A stretch of 64,000 nucleotides of DNA from Sandaracinaceae bacterium (lineage in GTDB: Bacteria > Myxococcota_A > Polyangia > Polyangiales > Houyiibacteriaceae), in contig JACKEI010000001.1 of the NCBI GenBank assembly GCA_020633075.1, forward strand, positions 1,302,001 to 1,366,000, in the 5' to 3' direction. The notes under the pieces were generated by a model. It ran no database searches. It saw nothing but the letters and a program-made list of their open reading frames with translations, and was not told where the DNA came from. Positions 18,988-27,733 of this stretch are shown here, one piece after another (the first letter of the stretch is position 1; the number at the start of each line of letters is the position of its first letter). Position numbers and translations under genes: made by a program.

Positions 18988-20362
18988 AGCGATGCCCCGG
19001 CGCCACGCCCCGCCGGGCCGCGATGCAGGTCGGCACCCGCGGCGCCACGCCGCGGGCGACCCGCTGCTCGCCGCCGCCGGCGGTCGCGCCCAGCAACAGA
19101 AGGGCGTCGCCACTGGCCAGCGGTCGCAACCACCCTGTGGTGTATTCGCAGAACGCGCCGAGCAGATCCTCGACTCCGAGCGGACTCGCCAGCCCCGGCG
19201 CCTGCCCCACGCGCCACGGCACGTTACCGCGATTGAGCGCGGCGCCCAGCGGCCCGAAGTCGTCGCCCCACGGGAACCGCCGCGCTGGACCACCGGTGGC
19301 CGCGAGCTGCCACTCGCCCTCGGTCGGTAGGCTCCATCCGTGGTGACGCGCGAACGCGTCGGCTTCGGCCCAGGACACGCCGGTGACGAACTCGTCTGGC
19401 GCCGGCGTCCCGGAACCCCAGCTCGCGGGTCGGGCCGCACTCGTCGTCGCCATGAACGCCTGCCACTGCGCGTTGGTCACCGGGTGCCGCATGATCTCGC
19501 CGGCCGCCACCGCCTCGCGGCCCGCGCCGACCGCGAGCTCGAGCCCCGCGACGATCTCCCGCCGACGCTGCTCAGGATCGAACCCGTCGAACCCGAGGCT
19601 CTGCTCGGCCTCGCGATCGCGCAGCTCGATGTCCAACAGCGCCCCGGCCAGCCGCTCCCGCTCGCGCGCGTCGATACCTATCGTCACCACCGTCGCCGGC
19701 AGCACGCACCAGGCGACCGTTACCTTGTCCTGTCGCTCCGGAGCACTCATCACGCGGGCCGTCGCTGCGGATCCGCCCGAGCGCTCCAACGACTCCCATC
19801 CGTCGTCGCGCAGCCCCTGGGCCAGTGACTCCATCATCGACGCGACGGCGCCCTCCGGTGGCAACCACGCAGACCACAACACACCGATGGTAAGCCGGCC
19901 GTCATCCGTGAGTGACACCCGCACCGGCGCCTCGGTCTCGAGCAAGAGTAGATGCGGGTCGAAGGAGTGGTCTCGGACAGTCACGACGCCACGGCGAGCG
20001 ACCTCGATCTCGCTGCCGTCAGGGAGGTCGACGTGATAGGTCGCTTGGCGGAGCTCGACATGACGGACCGAGGCGCCACTGGCGATCTGAGCCTCGATCC
20101 ATGTGCCGACGGTCTCTCCATCGAGCCGCGCGAACTCCACATGCCTGGGCCCTCGATGGTCACGTCGCGCCCCCGCCGCGTACAAGACGGTCATCGGCAG
20201 CTCGCGATCCCGAGGATCATCGACGTCGATCAGCAGCGCGGTCGGCACCAAGACTCTCCGCAAACGGCGGTCGACGTCTCGCCACATGGCGTCCATCGAA
20301 CGCGGGCGCCGCTGCCACACGAAGGTCCATCCGGGAGAATCAAAGACGCTTGTCTGCATCAC
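18953..20362 (-). CDS. FGE-sulfatase (SUMF1-like) domain protein with large N-terminal region
   Basis: The 469-residue protein has an unassigned N-terminal half. A middle part (about 130-260; SFDPHLLLLETEAPVRVSLT, MMESLAQGLRDDGWESLERS) recalls DcrB/DUF1795-type folds, only loosely. From about residue 290 a formylglycine-generating-enzyme-like domain is clear: EIMRHPVTNAQWQAFMATT, GVSWAEADAFARHHGWSLPT, EGEWQLAATGGPARRFPWGD, and a final FKFARFRCTRR. FGE domains oxidise sulfatase cysteines or, in many bacterial fusions, serve as sugar- or ligand-binding C-type-lectin-like folds. No sulfatase lies nearby, so a non-catalytic role is likely. There is no signal peptide at either start (20362 or 20359). 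Confidence 0.82.
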   Translation of the reverse strand: MMQTSVFDSPGWTFVWQRRPRSMDAMWRDVDRRLRRVLVPTALLIDVDDPRDRELPMTVLYAAGARRDHRGPRHVEFARLDGETVGTWIEAQIASGASVRHVELRQATYHVDLPDGSEIEVARRGVVTVRDHSFDPHLLLLETEAPVRVSLTDDGRLTIGVLWSAWLPPEGAVASMMESLAQGLRDDGWESLERSGGSAATARVMSAPERQDKVTVAWCVLPATVVTIGIDARERERLAGALLDIELRDREAEQSLGFDGFDPEQRRREIVAGLELAVGAGREAVAAGEIMRHPVTNAQWQAFMATTSAARPASWGSGTPAPDEFVTGVSWAEADAFARHHGWSLPTEGEWQLAATGGPARRFPWGDDFGPLGAALNRGNVPWRVGQAPGLASPLGVEDLLGAFCEYTTGWLRPLASGDALLLLGATAGGGEQRVARGVAPRVPTCIAARRGVAPGHRFKFARFRCTRR

Positions 20363-20370
20363 CGTAGCTC

Positions 20371-20385
20371 ATAGATGGGATGAAG
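20371..20385 (+). repeat. Short end-like motif upstream of IS110 remnant
   Basis: CATAGATGGGATGAA is repeated exactly at 30868-30882. It lies about 80 bp before an IS110-type transposase start, where the left terminus of such an element is expected. It may be the element's left end. Confidence 0.4.
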
Positions 20386-20451
20386 CGCCGGAGCTCCACG
20401 CAGCTGCCAGACTGAAAGCTGCGGCGTCGGGCCGCGACGGGAGACGCTATC

Positions 20452-20616
20452 ATGGACCACGTAGGCATCGACGTTCACGAGGTCAGCCGCCAGGTCTGCG
20501 TGCAGGGAGAGGACGGCGAGCTGCGGGAGCTTCGGATCCCGACGAGCCGGGACCGGCTGTGGGAGACGCTTGGCGCGATGGCGCCCGCCGAGGTCCTGCT
20601 CGAGGCGCGCGGCTGG
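20452..20616 (+). pseudogene. IS110-family transposase N-terminal remnant
   Basis: The product opens MDHVGIDVHEVSRQVCVQGE, continues DGELRELRIPTSRDRLWETL and reaches APAEVLLEARGW. GIDVH carries the first Asp and LLEA the Glu of the IS110 DEDD RuvC-like site. After about 55 codons the homology stops. The frame runs on into unrelated sequence (RLATVVEALLAHPQWAAAVE) that looks like a piece of another protein. The transposase is thus truncated by a deletion. Confidence 0.75.
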
Positions 20617-20833
20617 ACCGACCAACGGCGCACGCGCCTCGCGACGGTTGTCGAAGCTCTCCTCGCGCATCCGCAGTGGGCTGCCGCTGTCGAGGGTGCC
20701 CTGGACTCGGACGACCGGGCCGCGCGAGCGCAGGGGGAACGCGCGGCGCGTCTGCTCGACATCGACACTTTCGAGAGGCTCTCCGGCTCGCGGCTCGCTG
20801 CGAGCATCCCCCGTTGTCTTGTGAGCCCGCCTG

Positions 20834-21613
20834 ATGCACAGTCCGCGAATGCAGGAGTTGCAGTTCGAGAGGGCAGAGCAGGACGAAGTGCGTCCTGTCG
20901 AGGGGGAAGACGCGTCGCCTGACGGCGGCAGCGCGTCCGCGGGTCACCCGCCGTGCGCGCTCTGTCGGGGCGAGAACTACGCGAACTACTACACGGTCAA
21001 CGACCAGACGGTGTGCGCGGGATGCGGCGCGCAGCTCGCCGCGGGTCCGCCGGGGACGCGGAGCGGCCGCCTCGCGCGCGCGTTCGCGTTTGGTGCGGGG
21101 GCTTCGTTGCTGGGTGGGCTGATCTGGTACGCGATCACCGCCATCACCGGCTACGAGCTGGGCCTCGTCGCGATCGCGATCGGGGTGGGCGTCGGGCAGG
21201 CCGTGCGCCACGGCTCGGGCGGCGTCGGCGGGATCGGCTACATGGCGCTCGCCGTGTGGCTCACGTACTCCGGGATCACCATGACCTACGTTCCCCAGGT
21301 GCTCGAGGGCTTCGCTTCCGCGGCGTCGGCGGAGGTCTCGGAGTCGGGAGACAGCCTCGGAGCGCCGCCGAGCGTTGGAGCGAGCGACGTGGTGCCCGAG
21401 TCGTCCGGGGAGGCGGGAGCGTCCGAGGGTGCCGGCGTCGTCGGGCTCATCATCGCCATCCCCTTCGCGTTCTTCGTCCCGCTCATCACGCTCGTGACCG
21501 ACCCGGGGAGCGGCGTGATGGGGATCATCATCCTGGGGATCGCGCTCTGGTACGCGGCGAAGGTGAACCGCAAGATCCCTCTCGTCGTGGAAGGGCCCTT
21601 CGCGGCGGCCTGA
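20834..21613 (+). CDS. Zinc-ribbon membrane protein
   Basis: 259 residues (ATG at 20849 is an alternative start). An N-terminal acidic leader is followed by a zinc ribbon, CALCRGENYANYYTVN then VCAGCGAQ (residues ~40-65). The rest is membrane-embedded: AFGAGASLLGGLIWYAITAI, LVAIAIGVGVGQAVRH, YMALAVWLTYSGITMTY and, after a Ser/Glu-rich loop, VVGLIIAIPFAFFVPLITLV and VMGIIILGIALWYAAKV. This gives about five or six segments. It precedes the site-2 protease gene by 25 bp on the same strand. No catalytic motif was found. It may be a partner or substrate of that protease. Confidence 0.78.
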   Translation: MHSPRMQELQFERAEQDEVRPVEGEDASPDGGSASAGHPPCALCRGENYANYYTVNDQTVCAGCGAQLAAGPPGTRSGRLARAFAFGAGASLLGGLIWYAITAITGYELGLVAIAIGVGVGQAVRHGSGGVGGIGYMALAVWLTYSGITMTYVPQVLEGFASAASAEVSESGDSLGAPPSVGASDVVPESSGEAGASEGAGVVGLIIAIPFAFFVPLITLVTDPGSGVMGIIILGIALWYAAKVNRKIPLVVEGPFAAA

Positions 21614-21638
21614 GCCGCGTGCGCTGCCCAGCGATTGG

Positions 21639-22658
21639 ATGCTCCCGGTGTCTCCAACGGAATCCGCGACCGTCTGCGACGGGTGCGGGGCGGCCCTCGC
21701 GGTCACCGCGCTCGCCTGCTCGCAGTGCGATCGCATCGTGCATCGCACGCGCCTCGAGTCCCTCGCGCGCGCCGCCACCGAGGCATCGGGTGAGGACGCG
21801 ATCCGCTTGTGGACCGACGCCCTGACGTTGCTCCCCGAGGGCTCGCGGCAGAGCCGCGTGATCCGCGAGAAGGTCGCTGCTCTCCGAGACGCGCCGACGG
21901 CGCCGGCCGTCCCCGCGAGCGCCACGCCGAAGTGGCTCGGGGGGCTCGGGGCCCTCGGCGTCTTCCTCTGGAAGTTCAAGGCGCTCCTCGTCCTCCTGCT
22001 CTCGAAGGCGAAGCTCGTCCTCCTCGGTCTGACGAAGTGGAAGACCGCGCTCTCGATGCTGCTGAGCCTCGGGGTCTACTGGGCTGCGTGGGGCTGGCCC
22101 TTCGCGCTCGGCTTCGTGCTCTCGATCTACGTCCACGAGATGGGCCATGTCCTCGCGCTCCAGCACTTCGGCTATCCGGCGAGCGCCCCCATGTTCGTGC
22201 CCGGTGTGGGCGCGTTCATCCGAATGAGAGAGGTACCTCGCACCCCGCTCGAGGACGCGCGGATCGGGCTCGCCGGTCCGGTCGCCGGGCTGGTCGCGGC
22301 GCTCGCGTGCTTCGTCGCGTTCCACGTCACGGGGGCCGCCATCTTCGCCGCGCTGGCCCGCGTGGGCGCGTGGATCAACGTGTTCAACCTGATCCCCATC
22401 TGGCAGCTCGACGGCGCGCGCGCCTTCCACGGGCTGAGCCGGGCTCAGCGGCTCGTCGCCGCCGGCGCCGTGGTCGTCGCGTATCTCGCGACCAGCGAGA
22501 CCATGTTCCTCCTCGTCGCGGCGGGCGCCGTCTACCGGATTGTCGCGACCGCGGCGCCCCAGGAAGGCGATGGCCGCGGACTGCTCGGCCTCCTGGGTGT
22601 GCTCACGGTGCTCTCCGCCTTGCTGACTGTGCCGGTGCCGGGAGTCGGCACGCCCTGA
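21639..22658 (+). CDS. Zinc-ribbon site-2 protease (M50 family)
   Basis: 339 residues. An N-terminal ribbon, CDGCGAALAVTALACSQC (13-30), is followed by a helical linker. A hydrophobic region then carries HEMGH at 166-170, the HExxH metalloprotease motif, and NLIPIWQLDGA with Asp258, the third metal ligand of the M50 NxxPxxxLDG motif. These residues define an intramembrane site-2 protease that cleaves membrane-spanning substrates, often anti-sigma factors. All catalytic residues are present. The N-terminal ribbon and the ribbon-bearing upstream neighbour suggest the two proteins work together. Confidence 0.9.
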   Translation: MLPVSPTESATVCDGCGAALAVTALACSQCDRIVHRTRLESLARAATEASGEDAIRLWTDALTLLPEGSRQSRVIREKVAALRDAPTAPAVPASATPKWLGGLGALGVFLWKFKALLVLLLSKAKLVLLGLTKWKTALSMLLSLGVYWAAWGWPFALGFVLSIYVHEMGHVLALQHFGYPASAPMFVPGVGAFIRMREVPRTPLEDARIGLAGPVAGLVAALACFVAFHVTGAAIFAALARVGAWINVFNLIPIWQLDGARAFHGLSRAQRLVAAGAVVVAYLATSETMFLLVAAGAVYRIVATAAPQEGDGRGLLGLLGVLTVLSALLTVPVPGVGTP

Positions 22659-22724
22659 GCCGGTCCATCACACGGCATGCTCAGCCCAGTGTCGTCGGAC
22701 CATCCCCTGGTCCCATGGTCCTGA

Positions 22725-22835
22725 AAACCTAGCGGTCCCTGCCCGTCGTGCGGGTCGCTCGAAGACGTCACGGACGACCACCGGAGCTGCTCCGCCTGTC
22801 ACGCGCCGATGCCCGAGCGCCCGGCCTTCTGGTGA
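22725..22835 (+). pseudogene. Zinc-ribbon C-terminal fragment
   Basis: A 36-codon frame without a start reads GPCPSCGSLEDVTDDHRSC, SACHAPMPERPAFW, stop. Two CxxC pairs form a ribbon like those of the two genes upstream. A stop at 22722-22724 precedes it directly. It may be a decayed third member of the zinc-ribbon series. The sequence TGGTCCCATGGTCCTGAAAA (22708-22727) just before it resembles the repeat at 34757-34816. Confidence 0.4.
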
Positions 22836-22850
22836 GGCGGGGCGCCCGCT

Positions 22851-23651
22851 TCATCGGTGGGCGTCCGGCTGGGCGCGCCAGCCCACGCCGTCGGGGTCGT
22901 CGGGGAGGGGGATGAACGGCTGGTACCCCCCGGTCGGGCAGCGCGCGCCGAGCGCGGCGCGGAGCTCCAAGCGCTCACCGTCGAAGGTGTACGCCCTGCG
23001 CGTGGTGTCCTGTGTGGCGGGCGTCCAGCGCTCGCCGCGCTCCTCGAGTTCCATCAACTCGAACAGCCCGGGGCCGCGTTCGCGCCGCTCGGAGACGCAC
23101 AGCTCGGTCCGTCCGTCGCCGTCGAGGTCTGTGGTCACGTAGCCCTGCACGACGACCTCCGTCGCCGCGTCGTACACCTCGTGGTTCCACTGCGTGAAGA
23201 GCGCGACGGGCCGCACCCGACAGCAGCGCTGCGCCTCGGTGAGCCCGGCCTCGACCCCTGCGACCACGCCGCGGTACCGCCCGTACATCCCGTCGTGCTC
23301 GAAGCCGTGGGTGACGAGCCCAAGCAGCAGCACCTCGCCGCCCACCCGCAGCTGGGACACCTCCGGCAACACGCAGCGCATCGAGCCATCGGGCAGGGTC
23401 TCCGCGTCCCGCACGTCGTTGGTGCTGCACAGCCCGCTGTTGCCGTGCGCCGCCCAGAGGCCCTCCGGCACGAACGCGAGGCAGTCCTCGTAGGAGCTCA
23501 TGGCGGGCCACTCGAGCACGAAGCGCTCCGGTGTGTGCGTGCGCATCGCGGTGGGCGCCACCGTCACCGCGGCCGACGTCCCCTCCGACGAGCCGGAGCA
23601 GGACACGAGGAGCAACATCACGGCGGGCGCGGCCCATGGGGGCGGCTTCAT
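22851..23651 (-). CDS. Lipoprotein with a possible calcium-binding DxDGDG loop
   Basis: The ATG at 23651 is chosen because it starts a lipoprotein signal, MKPPPWAAPAVMLLLVSC, with the lipid Cys at 18. The mature part contains paired cysteines (CLAFVPEGLW, GLCSTNDV, MRCVLPEV, QRCCRVRP). It also has YVTTDLDGDGRTELCVSERR, an FG-GAP/EF-hand-like DxDGDGxTE loop. The last part (YTFDGERLELRAALGARCPT) is beta-rich. Function unknown; probably cell-surface. The downstream peroxidase gene is on the same strand but is 111 bp further from this start, so an operon is uncertain. Confidence 0.75.
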   Translation of the reverse strand: MKPPPWAAPAVMLLLVSCSGSSEGTSAAVTVAPTAMRTHTPERFVLEWPAMSSYEDCLAFVPEGLWAAHGNSGLCSTNDVRDAETLPDGSMRCVLPEVSQLRVGGEVLLLGLVTHGFEHDGMYGRYRGVVAGVEAGLTEAQRCCRVRPVALFTQWNHEVYDAATEVVVQGYVTTDLDGDGRTELCVSERRERGPGLFELMELEERGERWTPATQDTTRRAYTFDGERLELRAALGARCPTGGYQPFIPLPDDPDGVGWRAQPDAHR

Positions 23652-23761
23652 GGCGGGCGCAACGCCCCGCGCCGTGCCCTCCATTCCCAGCGGGTCCGCG
23701 CGCGACGTCGGTGCCCCGCGCGCTGCGGCACCGTGCGGCCCTGTCCTCGTCGTGACCCGCC

Positions 23762-25030
23762 TCAGGGCAGGAAGGGGTTCGAGAAGCGCTCGTCGGTGAC
23801 GAACCCGTGGTCGGTCAGGGTCTCCAGGAACGCCACCAGGGCGTCCATGTCTTCGTCAGAGAGCCCGAGCTGCCGTGGTGGACCGCCGGGGCCGTCACGG
23901 AGAATGGGGTCCAGGTTCGGGTGGTCCTGCACGCCGGTGTTGTAGTGCTCGATGACGCCGCGCAGCGTCGCGATGGACCCGTCGTGCATGTAGGGCGCGC
24001 TCAGCGCCACGTTGCGCAGCGAGGGCGACTTGAAGAGGCCCATGTCCGCGGCGCGTCCCGTGATCGCGCCCACGCCCTGGTCGTCACTCGTGTCCGCGTC
24101 GAGGCCGTTGTTGCGCGGCGCGGGCATCTGGAAGATGGCGAGGTTGCCCTGCACGCCTGGCGCGCCCGGCGGCGGGTTGGACACGTGGCACGTGGCGCAC
24201 GCGACCCCGCCGTCCTGGGGAGCACCGAAGAACAGCAGCTTGCCGCGGTTCTCGTCCTCCGTGAAGTTCGCGAACGTCGCGAGCACCTGCCCGTTCGCTG
24301 CGGCGAGCCCCTCGTCGTAGCGTGAGCTGCTGCTGACGTGCGCGCGCACGAACTGGGCGAGCGCGAACGAGATGCGCTCCGCCGTGATGGCCGGGTCTCC
24401 AAAGGCGAGCTCGAAGAGCGGGGGGTAGTGGCTGGTCCCTTCCAGGCGCGCGACGAGCGCGTCGAGGGTCATGCCCATCTCGGTCGCGTCCTGGATGGGC
24501 CGCAACACCTGGTCCTCCACCGACGCGGCGCGCTCGTCCCAGAACATGGCCCCACGCTGGTAGTAGCGCACGTTCACGAGCCCCATCGAGTTGCGCCCTG
24601 TCAGGCCTCCTTCGAAGCCCACGCTGAGGCGCTCGGTGTCCGAGTAGCCCTCGTCGCTCGCGTGGCAGCTGGCGCACGCCACCGTGCGGTTCGCAGACAG
24701 CGCCACGTCGAAGAACAAGACGCGGCCCAGCGTTGCGCCCTCGTCGGTGATGGGGTTGTCCGAGTGCGTGTTGATCATCCCGGTCACCGCCGTGCTCAGG
24801 AAGTGGGCGGGCAGGTCGGGCTCGTAGTCGAAGGGGGTGGCGGGTAGGTCGAGGACACTCTTGATGGCGTCGTCGTCGTACGATGGGCTCGACGGGGCGT
24901 CGTCGGTCCCGGCGTCCGTCTCCGAGATGGGGTCGGGGCCGGGGTCGAGCGCGCCGCCGTCCGAGGCGCAGGCGAGCAGCAAGAGAGAAGCGAAGAGAAC
25001 CAGGGAAGACCGGAGTGTGGTGGGATCCAT
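23762..25030 (-). CDS. Di-heme cytochrome c peroxidase-family lipoprotein (CcpA/MauG)
   Basis: 422 residues. The signal ends in the lipobox LLAC (Cys21), followed by an Asp/Gly-rich tether. Two heme c sites are visible: CASCH at 119-123 and CATCH at 278-282. Between them lies MFWDERAASVEDQVLRPIQD, typical of the family's calcium/heme interface region. The C-terminal half has YMHDGSIATLRGVIEHYNTG, also characteristic. Such enzymes reduce H2O2 using electrons from cytochrome c, or oxidise proteins as MauG does. The lipid anchor indicates a periplasmic face location. The gene is transcribed in the same direction as the upstream two-component genes, 58 bp after the kinase stop, so co-regulation is possible. 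Confidence 0.92.
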   Translation of the reverse strand: MDPTTLRSSLVLFASLLLLACASDGGALDPGPDPISETDAGTDDAPSSPSYDDDAIKSVLDLPATPFDYEPDLPAHFLSTAVTGMINTHSDNPITDEGATLGRVLFFDVALSANRTVACASCHASDEGYSDTERLSVGFEGGLTGRNSMGLVNVRYYQRGAMFWDERAASVEDQVLRPIQDATEMGMTLDALVARLEGTSHYPPLFELAFGDPAITAERISFALAQFVRAHVSSSSRYDEGLAAANGQVLATFANFTEDENRGKLLFFGAPQDGGVACATCHVSNPPPGAPGVQGNLAIFQMPAPRNNGLDADTSDDQGVGAITGRAADMGLFKSPSLRNVALSAPYMHDGSIATLRGVIEHYNTGVQDHPNLDPILRDGPGGPPRQLGLSDEDMDALVAFLETLTDHGFVTDERFSNPFLP

Positions 25031-25088
25031 AGTGGATCCTTCGTCGCCGGACGTTGCTGCGGGTCTGTGTACCGATTGTTGCGAACTG

Positions 25089-26240
25089 TTAAGCGCGCCT
25101 CTGGGGAAGCTCGACCACTACCTGCGTGCCCCGGTCCAGCTCGCTCTCGATGCGGACGGTTCCGTCGTGGGCTTGCACGATGCGCTGCACCAGGTTGAGC
25201 CCCAGACCGACGCCGCCCGTCCCCTTGTGTCGGCTGCGGTCGCTGCGGAAGAACGGCTCGAACGCGCGCGGTACGTCGGCGGCGGCCATGCCGATCCCGC
25301 GGTCCACGACCGAGATGGACAGGATGTCGCCGCGGCGCACCGCCCGCACGGTGATGGTCGCCTCGGAGTACTTGCACGCGTTGCTGATGAGGTTGTCGAT
25401 GGCCCGCTCGATGAGCTGCGGCTCCGCGCGGCACAGGAGCGGGCGGGGCTCGACCTCGAGGTCCAGCGTGCGGTCGGGGTGGTTGCGGCGGAAGCGGTCG
25501 GCGAGCCCGTCCAGGATGTCCGCCATGTCCACCTCGTTCAGCCGATCGAGGCCCGTCGTCATCGCGAGGCGCAGCGACGCCAGCACGTCACTGCTCATGC
25601 GCTCGAGCTCGGCCACGTCCTCGTCGATGGCCGCGAGCGCCGCAGGAGACGCCATCTCCGGACACTCCTGCAGGATGTCGAGCGCCACCCGCACGCGCGC
25701 CAGCGGCGTGCGCAGCTCGTGCGACACGTTGGCCATGAGCTCGTTCTGGGCCTCGATGAGGCGCGCCGTGCGCGCGGCCATGTCGTCGAAGGCGCGGCCC
25801 ACGGCGCCGAACTCGTCGTCGCTCGCGAGGTTGACGCGCGCGCTGAGGTCACCGTCGCCGTACCGTCGCGCCGCATGCTCGAGCGCGCGCAGGGGACCGG
25901 TGAGGCGCTGCGCGAACGCGTAGGAAGCGCCGGCGACCAACACGAGGAGGATGCCGGCCACCGCGAGCAGGACGGGACGCGGCGGCGTGGGACCCGTCGG
26001 TCCGCGCGGTGGGGGACGCAACGCGCCAGGGGGGTGACCGGGCATCCCGGGAGGGGGTCCGGGCTCGATCAGCCCGTGTGGCGGACCGTCTCCGCGGAGC
26101 TCGAAGCCATCCGGGCTGGGCCGGAAGAGCGCGAAGTGCCACGCGGCGACGCCGAGGAACACGCCGACCGCTCCGATCACGCACACCGCCGTGTAGGCGT
26201 ACACCAGACGGGTGAGGCGCTTTCCGGGATCCGCGTTCAT
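25089..26240 (-). CDS. Membrane sensor histidine kinase
   Basis: 383 residues from the ATG at 26240. TM1 is about residues 13-35 (LVYAYTAVCVIGAVGVFLGV). It is followed by a short proline-rich periplasmic loop (GLIEPGPPPGMPGHPPGALR) and TM2 about 89-109. A HAMP domain follows (RLTGPLRALEHAARRYGDGD). The H-box NELMANVSHELRTPL has the phospho-accepting His174. The N-box is NLISNACKYSEA. G-boxes are DRGIGM and GTGGVGLGLNLV. All kinase motifs are intact. The start overlaps the response regulator's stop by 4 bp, so the two are translationally coupled. The stimulus is unknown. Confidence 0.95.
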   Translation of the reverse strand: MNADPGKRLTRLVYAYTAVCVIGAVGVFLGVAAWHFALFRPSPDGFELRGDGPPHGLIEPGPPPGMPGHPPGALRPPPRGPTGPTPPRPVLLAVAGILLVLVAGASYAFAQRLTGPLRALEHAARRYGDGDLSARVNLASDDEFGAVGRAFDDMAARTARLIEAQNELMANVSHELRTPLARVRVALDILQECPEMASPAALAAIDEDVAELERMSSDVLASLRLAMTTGLDRLNEVDMADILDGLADRFRRNHPDRTLDLEVEPRPLLCRAEPQLIERAIDNLISNACKYSEATITVRAVRRGDILSISVVDRGIGMAAADVPRAFEPFFRSDRSRHKGTGGVGLGLNLVQRIVQAHDGTVRIESELDRGTQVVVELPQRRA

Positions 26241-26941
26241 GACGTGGAGAGGAGGTAGCCGACGCCGCGGATGGTCTTCAGCAGGGTCGGCTTCCTCGCG
26301 TCGTCGCCGAGCTTGCTGCGCAGGCGCGAGATGTGGACGTCCACCGAGCGGTCGAAGGACTCCTCGGCGTTCCCCTTGGCGAGGTCCAGTAGCTGCTCGC
26401 GGGAGAGCGCGCGGCCGGCGTTCTTCGCGAGCGCGTACAAGATGGCAAACTCGTGCGACGTGGTCTCCACGGGCTGCTGGTCGAGATAGACCGCGAGCCG
26501 CTCGGGCACCATGCGCAGGCGCCCCACCTCCAGCTGCCCCAGCTCGGGCCCCACGCTCCCGCGCGCGCGGCGGACCGTGGCGTGGATGCGGGAGAGCAGC
26601 TCGCGCGCGCTGAACGGCTTGCTGACGTAGTCGTCGGCCCCGGCGTCCAGCCCGATGACGCGGTCGAAGAGTTCGTCGCGCGCGGTGACCATGATGATGG
26701 GCACGGCGCTGCGCTCGCGGATGCGGCGGCACACGGCGAGCCCGTCGAGTCCGGGCAGGTTGAGGTCCAAGAGCACGACGTCGAACTGCCTCGACGCCAC
26801 CTGTGCGAGTGCATCGGGGCCTGTGCTCGAGCGGCTCATGACCAGACCGTGGCCCTCGAGGTACTGCGTGGTGAGCGCCGCCAAGCGCTCGTCGTCTTCG
26901 ACGAGCAAGACCTTGATGGCGGCGCTGTCTTCGGCGGTCAC
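26237..26941 (-). CDS. OmpR-family response regulator
   Basis: The GTG at 26941 begins VTAEDSAAIKVLLVEDDERL, which puts the first beta strand at the usual place. Upstream in-frame ATGs would add an unusual leader. Receiver landmarks are the acidic pair in VEDDE, the phospho-accepting Asp59 in VVLLDLNLPGLDG, and the Lys in DDYVSKPFS. The winged-helix effector domain reads TTSHEFAILYALAKNAGRAL, SREQLLDLAKG and VDVHISRLRSKLGDDARK, ending in the family's IRGVGYLLS. It is the first gene of the kinase operon and probably governs it. Confidence 0.95.
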   Translation of the reverse strand: MTAEDSAAIKVLLVEDDERLAALTTQYLEGHGLVMSRSSTGPDALAQVASRQFDVVLLDLNLPGLDGLAVCRRIRERSAVPIIMVTARDELFDRVIGLDAGADDYVSKPFSARELLSRIHATVRRARGSVGPELGQLEVGRLRMVPERLAVYLDQQPVETTSHEFAILYALAKNAGRALSREQLLDLAKGNAEESFDRSVDVHISRLRSKLGDDARKPTLLKTIRGVGYLLSTS

Positions 26942-27045
26942 GCGAGCACTATATCCGACCGCGAGGGCCTGCTCGCCGCGCTTAACACTTCGCAACATCC
27001 GGCCCAGAGGAGGCACGACGCGCACCGCACGAACAGGAGCACACC

Positions 27046-27237
27046 ATGAGAGCCATCATCGCCAACAAGCCAGGGGGACCCGAGGTCCTCGAGCTGGTCC
27101 ATATCGAGCCCCCGACCGCCCGAGACGGCGAGGTGGAGCTGCGCGTGCGGGCCTTCGGCCTCAACAAGGCAGAGAGCTACTACCGCACGGGCAACTACGG
27201 GACGTTCGTCCCCGGTCAGGCGCTTGGCCCGAGCGCC
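27046..27237 (+). pseudogene. N-terminal remnant of a quinone oxidoreductase/zinc-type alcohol dehydrogenase
   Basis: The frame opens MRAIIANKPGGPEVLELVHI, then EPPTARDGEVELRVRAFGLN and KAESYYRTGNYGTFVPGQAL. This is the GroES-like start of the quinone oxidoreductase branch of the MDR family. Homology ends after about 62 codons. The frame runs on through unrelated sequence into the next gene without a stop. The enzyme lacks its Rossmann domain and cannot function. Confidence 0.7.
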
Positions 27238-27381
27238 GTGAACGGCGTCCAGTCGCGCACGCGGGGCACCAGCCGGCCCACACGCGCGAAGCGGCGAGCC
27301 CAGGGCCGTGGAGAAGGAGCGCTCATCGGCCGGCACATTGACACGGGGGGGGCGGTCGGGAAACAACGACGACCAACACCC

Positions 27382-27699
27382 ATGATGAACCTCGAGCGCC
27401 GCTATTCCTTCCAAGACGACCAAGCCGTGGCGCGCCTGACCGCCCTCACCGACTACTGGCACCGCAAGCACGGCCTCACCTGCACCTGGACGGGCAACGC
27501 CTGCCACGTGCACGGCAAGGTCAAGGGCGTGAAGTTCGACGCCCGCGTCACCGTGACCGGCGGGCTGGTGCGCGCCGACGTGGACGCCGGGTTCTTGGCC
27601 GAGAAGCTAGGCGGCCGGAAGTACGTGGAGGGCAAGCTGGACGACTACCTGGACCCGGCGAGGAGCCTCGAAGAGCTGCGGGCCAAGGCCAACGGGTGA
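27382..27699 (+). CDS. PHA granule-associated-family small protein (PHA_gran_rgn-like)
   Basis: 105 residues from the ATG at 27382 (or 27385): MMNLERRYSFQDDQAVARLT, YWHRKHGLTCTWTGNACHVH, GKVKGVKFDARVTVTGG and ADVDAGFLAEKLGGRKYVEG. The alternation of basic and polar strands with a final KLDDYLDPARSLEELR helix matches the small polyhydroxyalkanoate-system protein family. That family's role is poorly defined; it is found near PHA or lipid genes. The frame is continuous with the upstream oxidoreductase remnant, so a longer fused product is formally possible but unlikely. Confidence 0.72.
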   Translation: MMNLERRYSFQDDQAVARLTALTDYWHRKHGLTCTWTGNACHVHGKVKGVKFDARVTVTGGLVRADVDAGFLAEKLGGRKYVEGKLDDYLDPARSLEELRAKANG

Positions 27700-27733
27700 G
27701 GCCAACCCCACGAGGTAGAGGCTCGACGGAATC

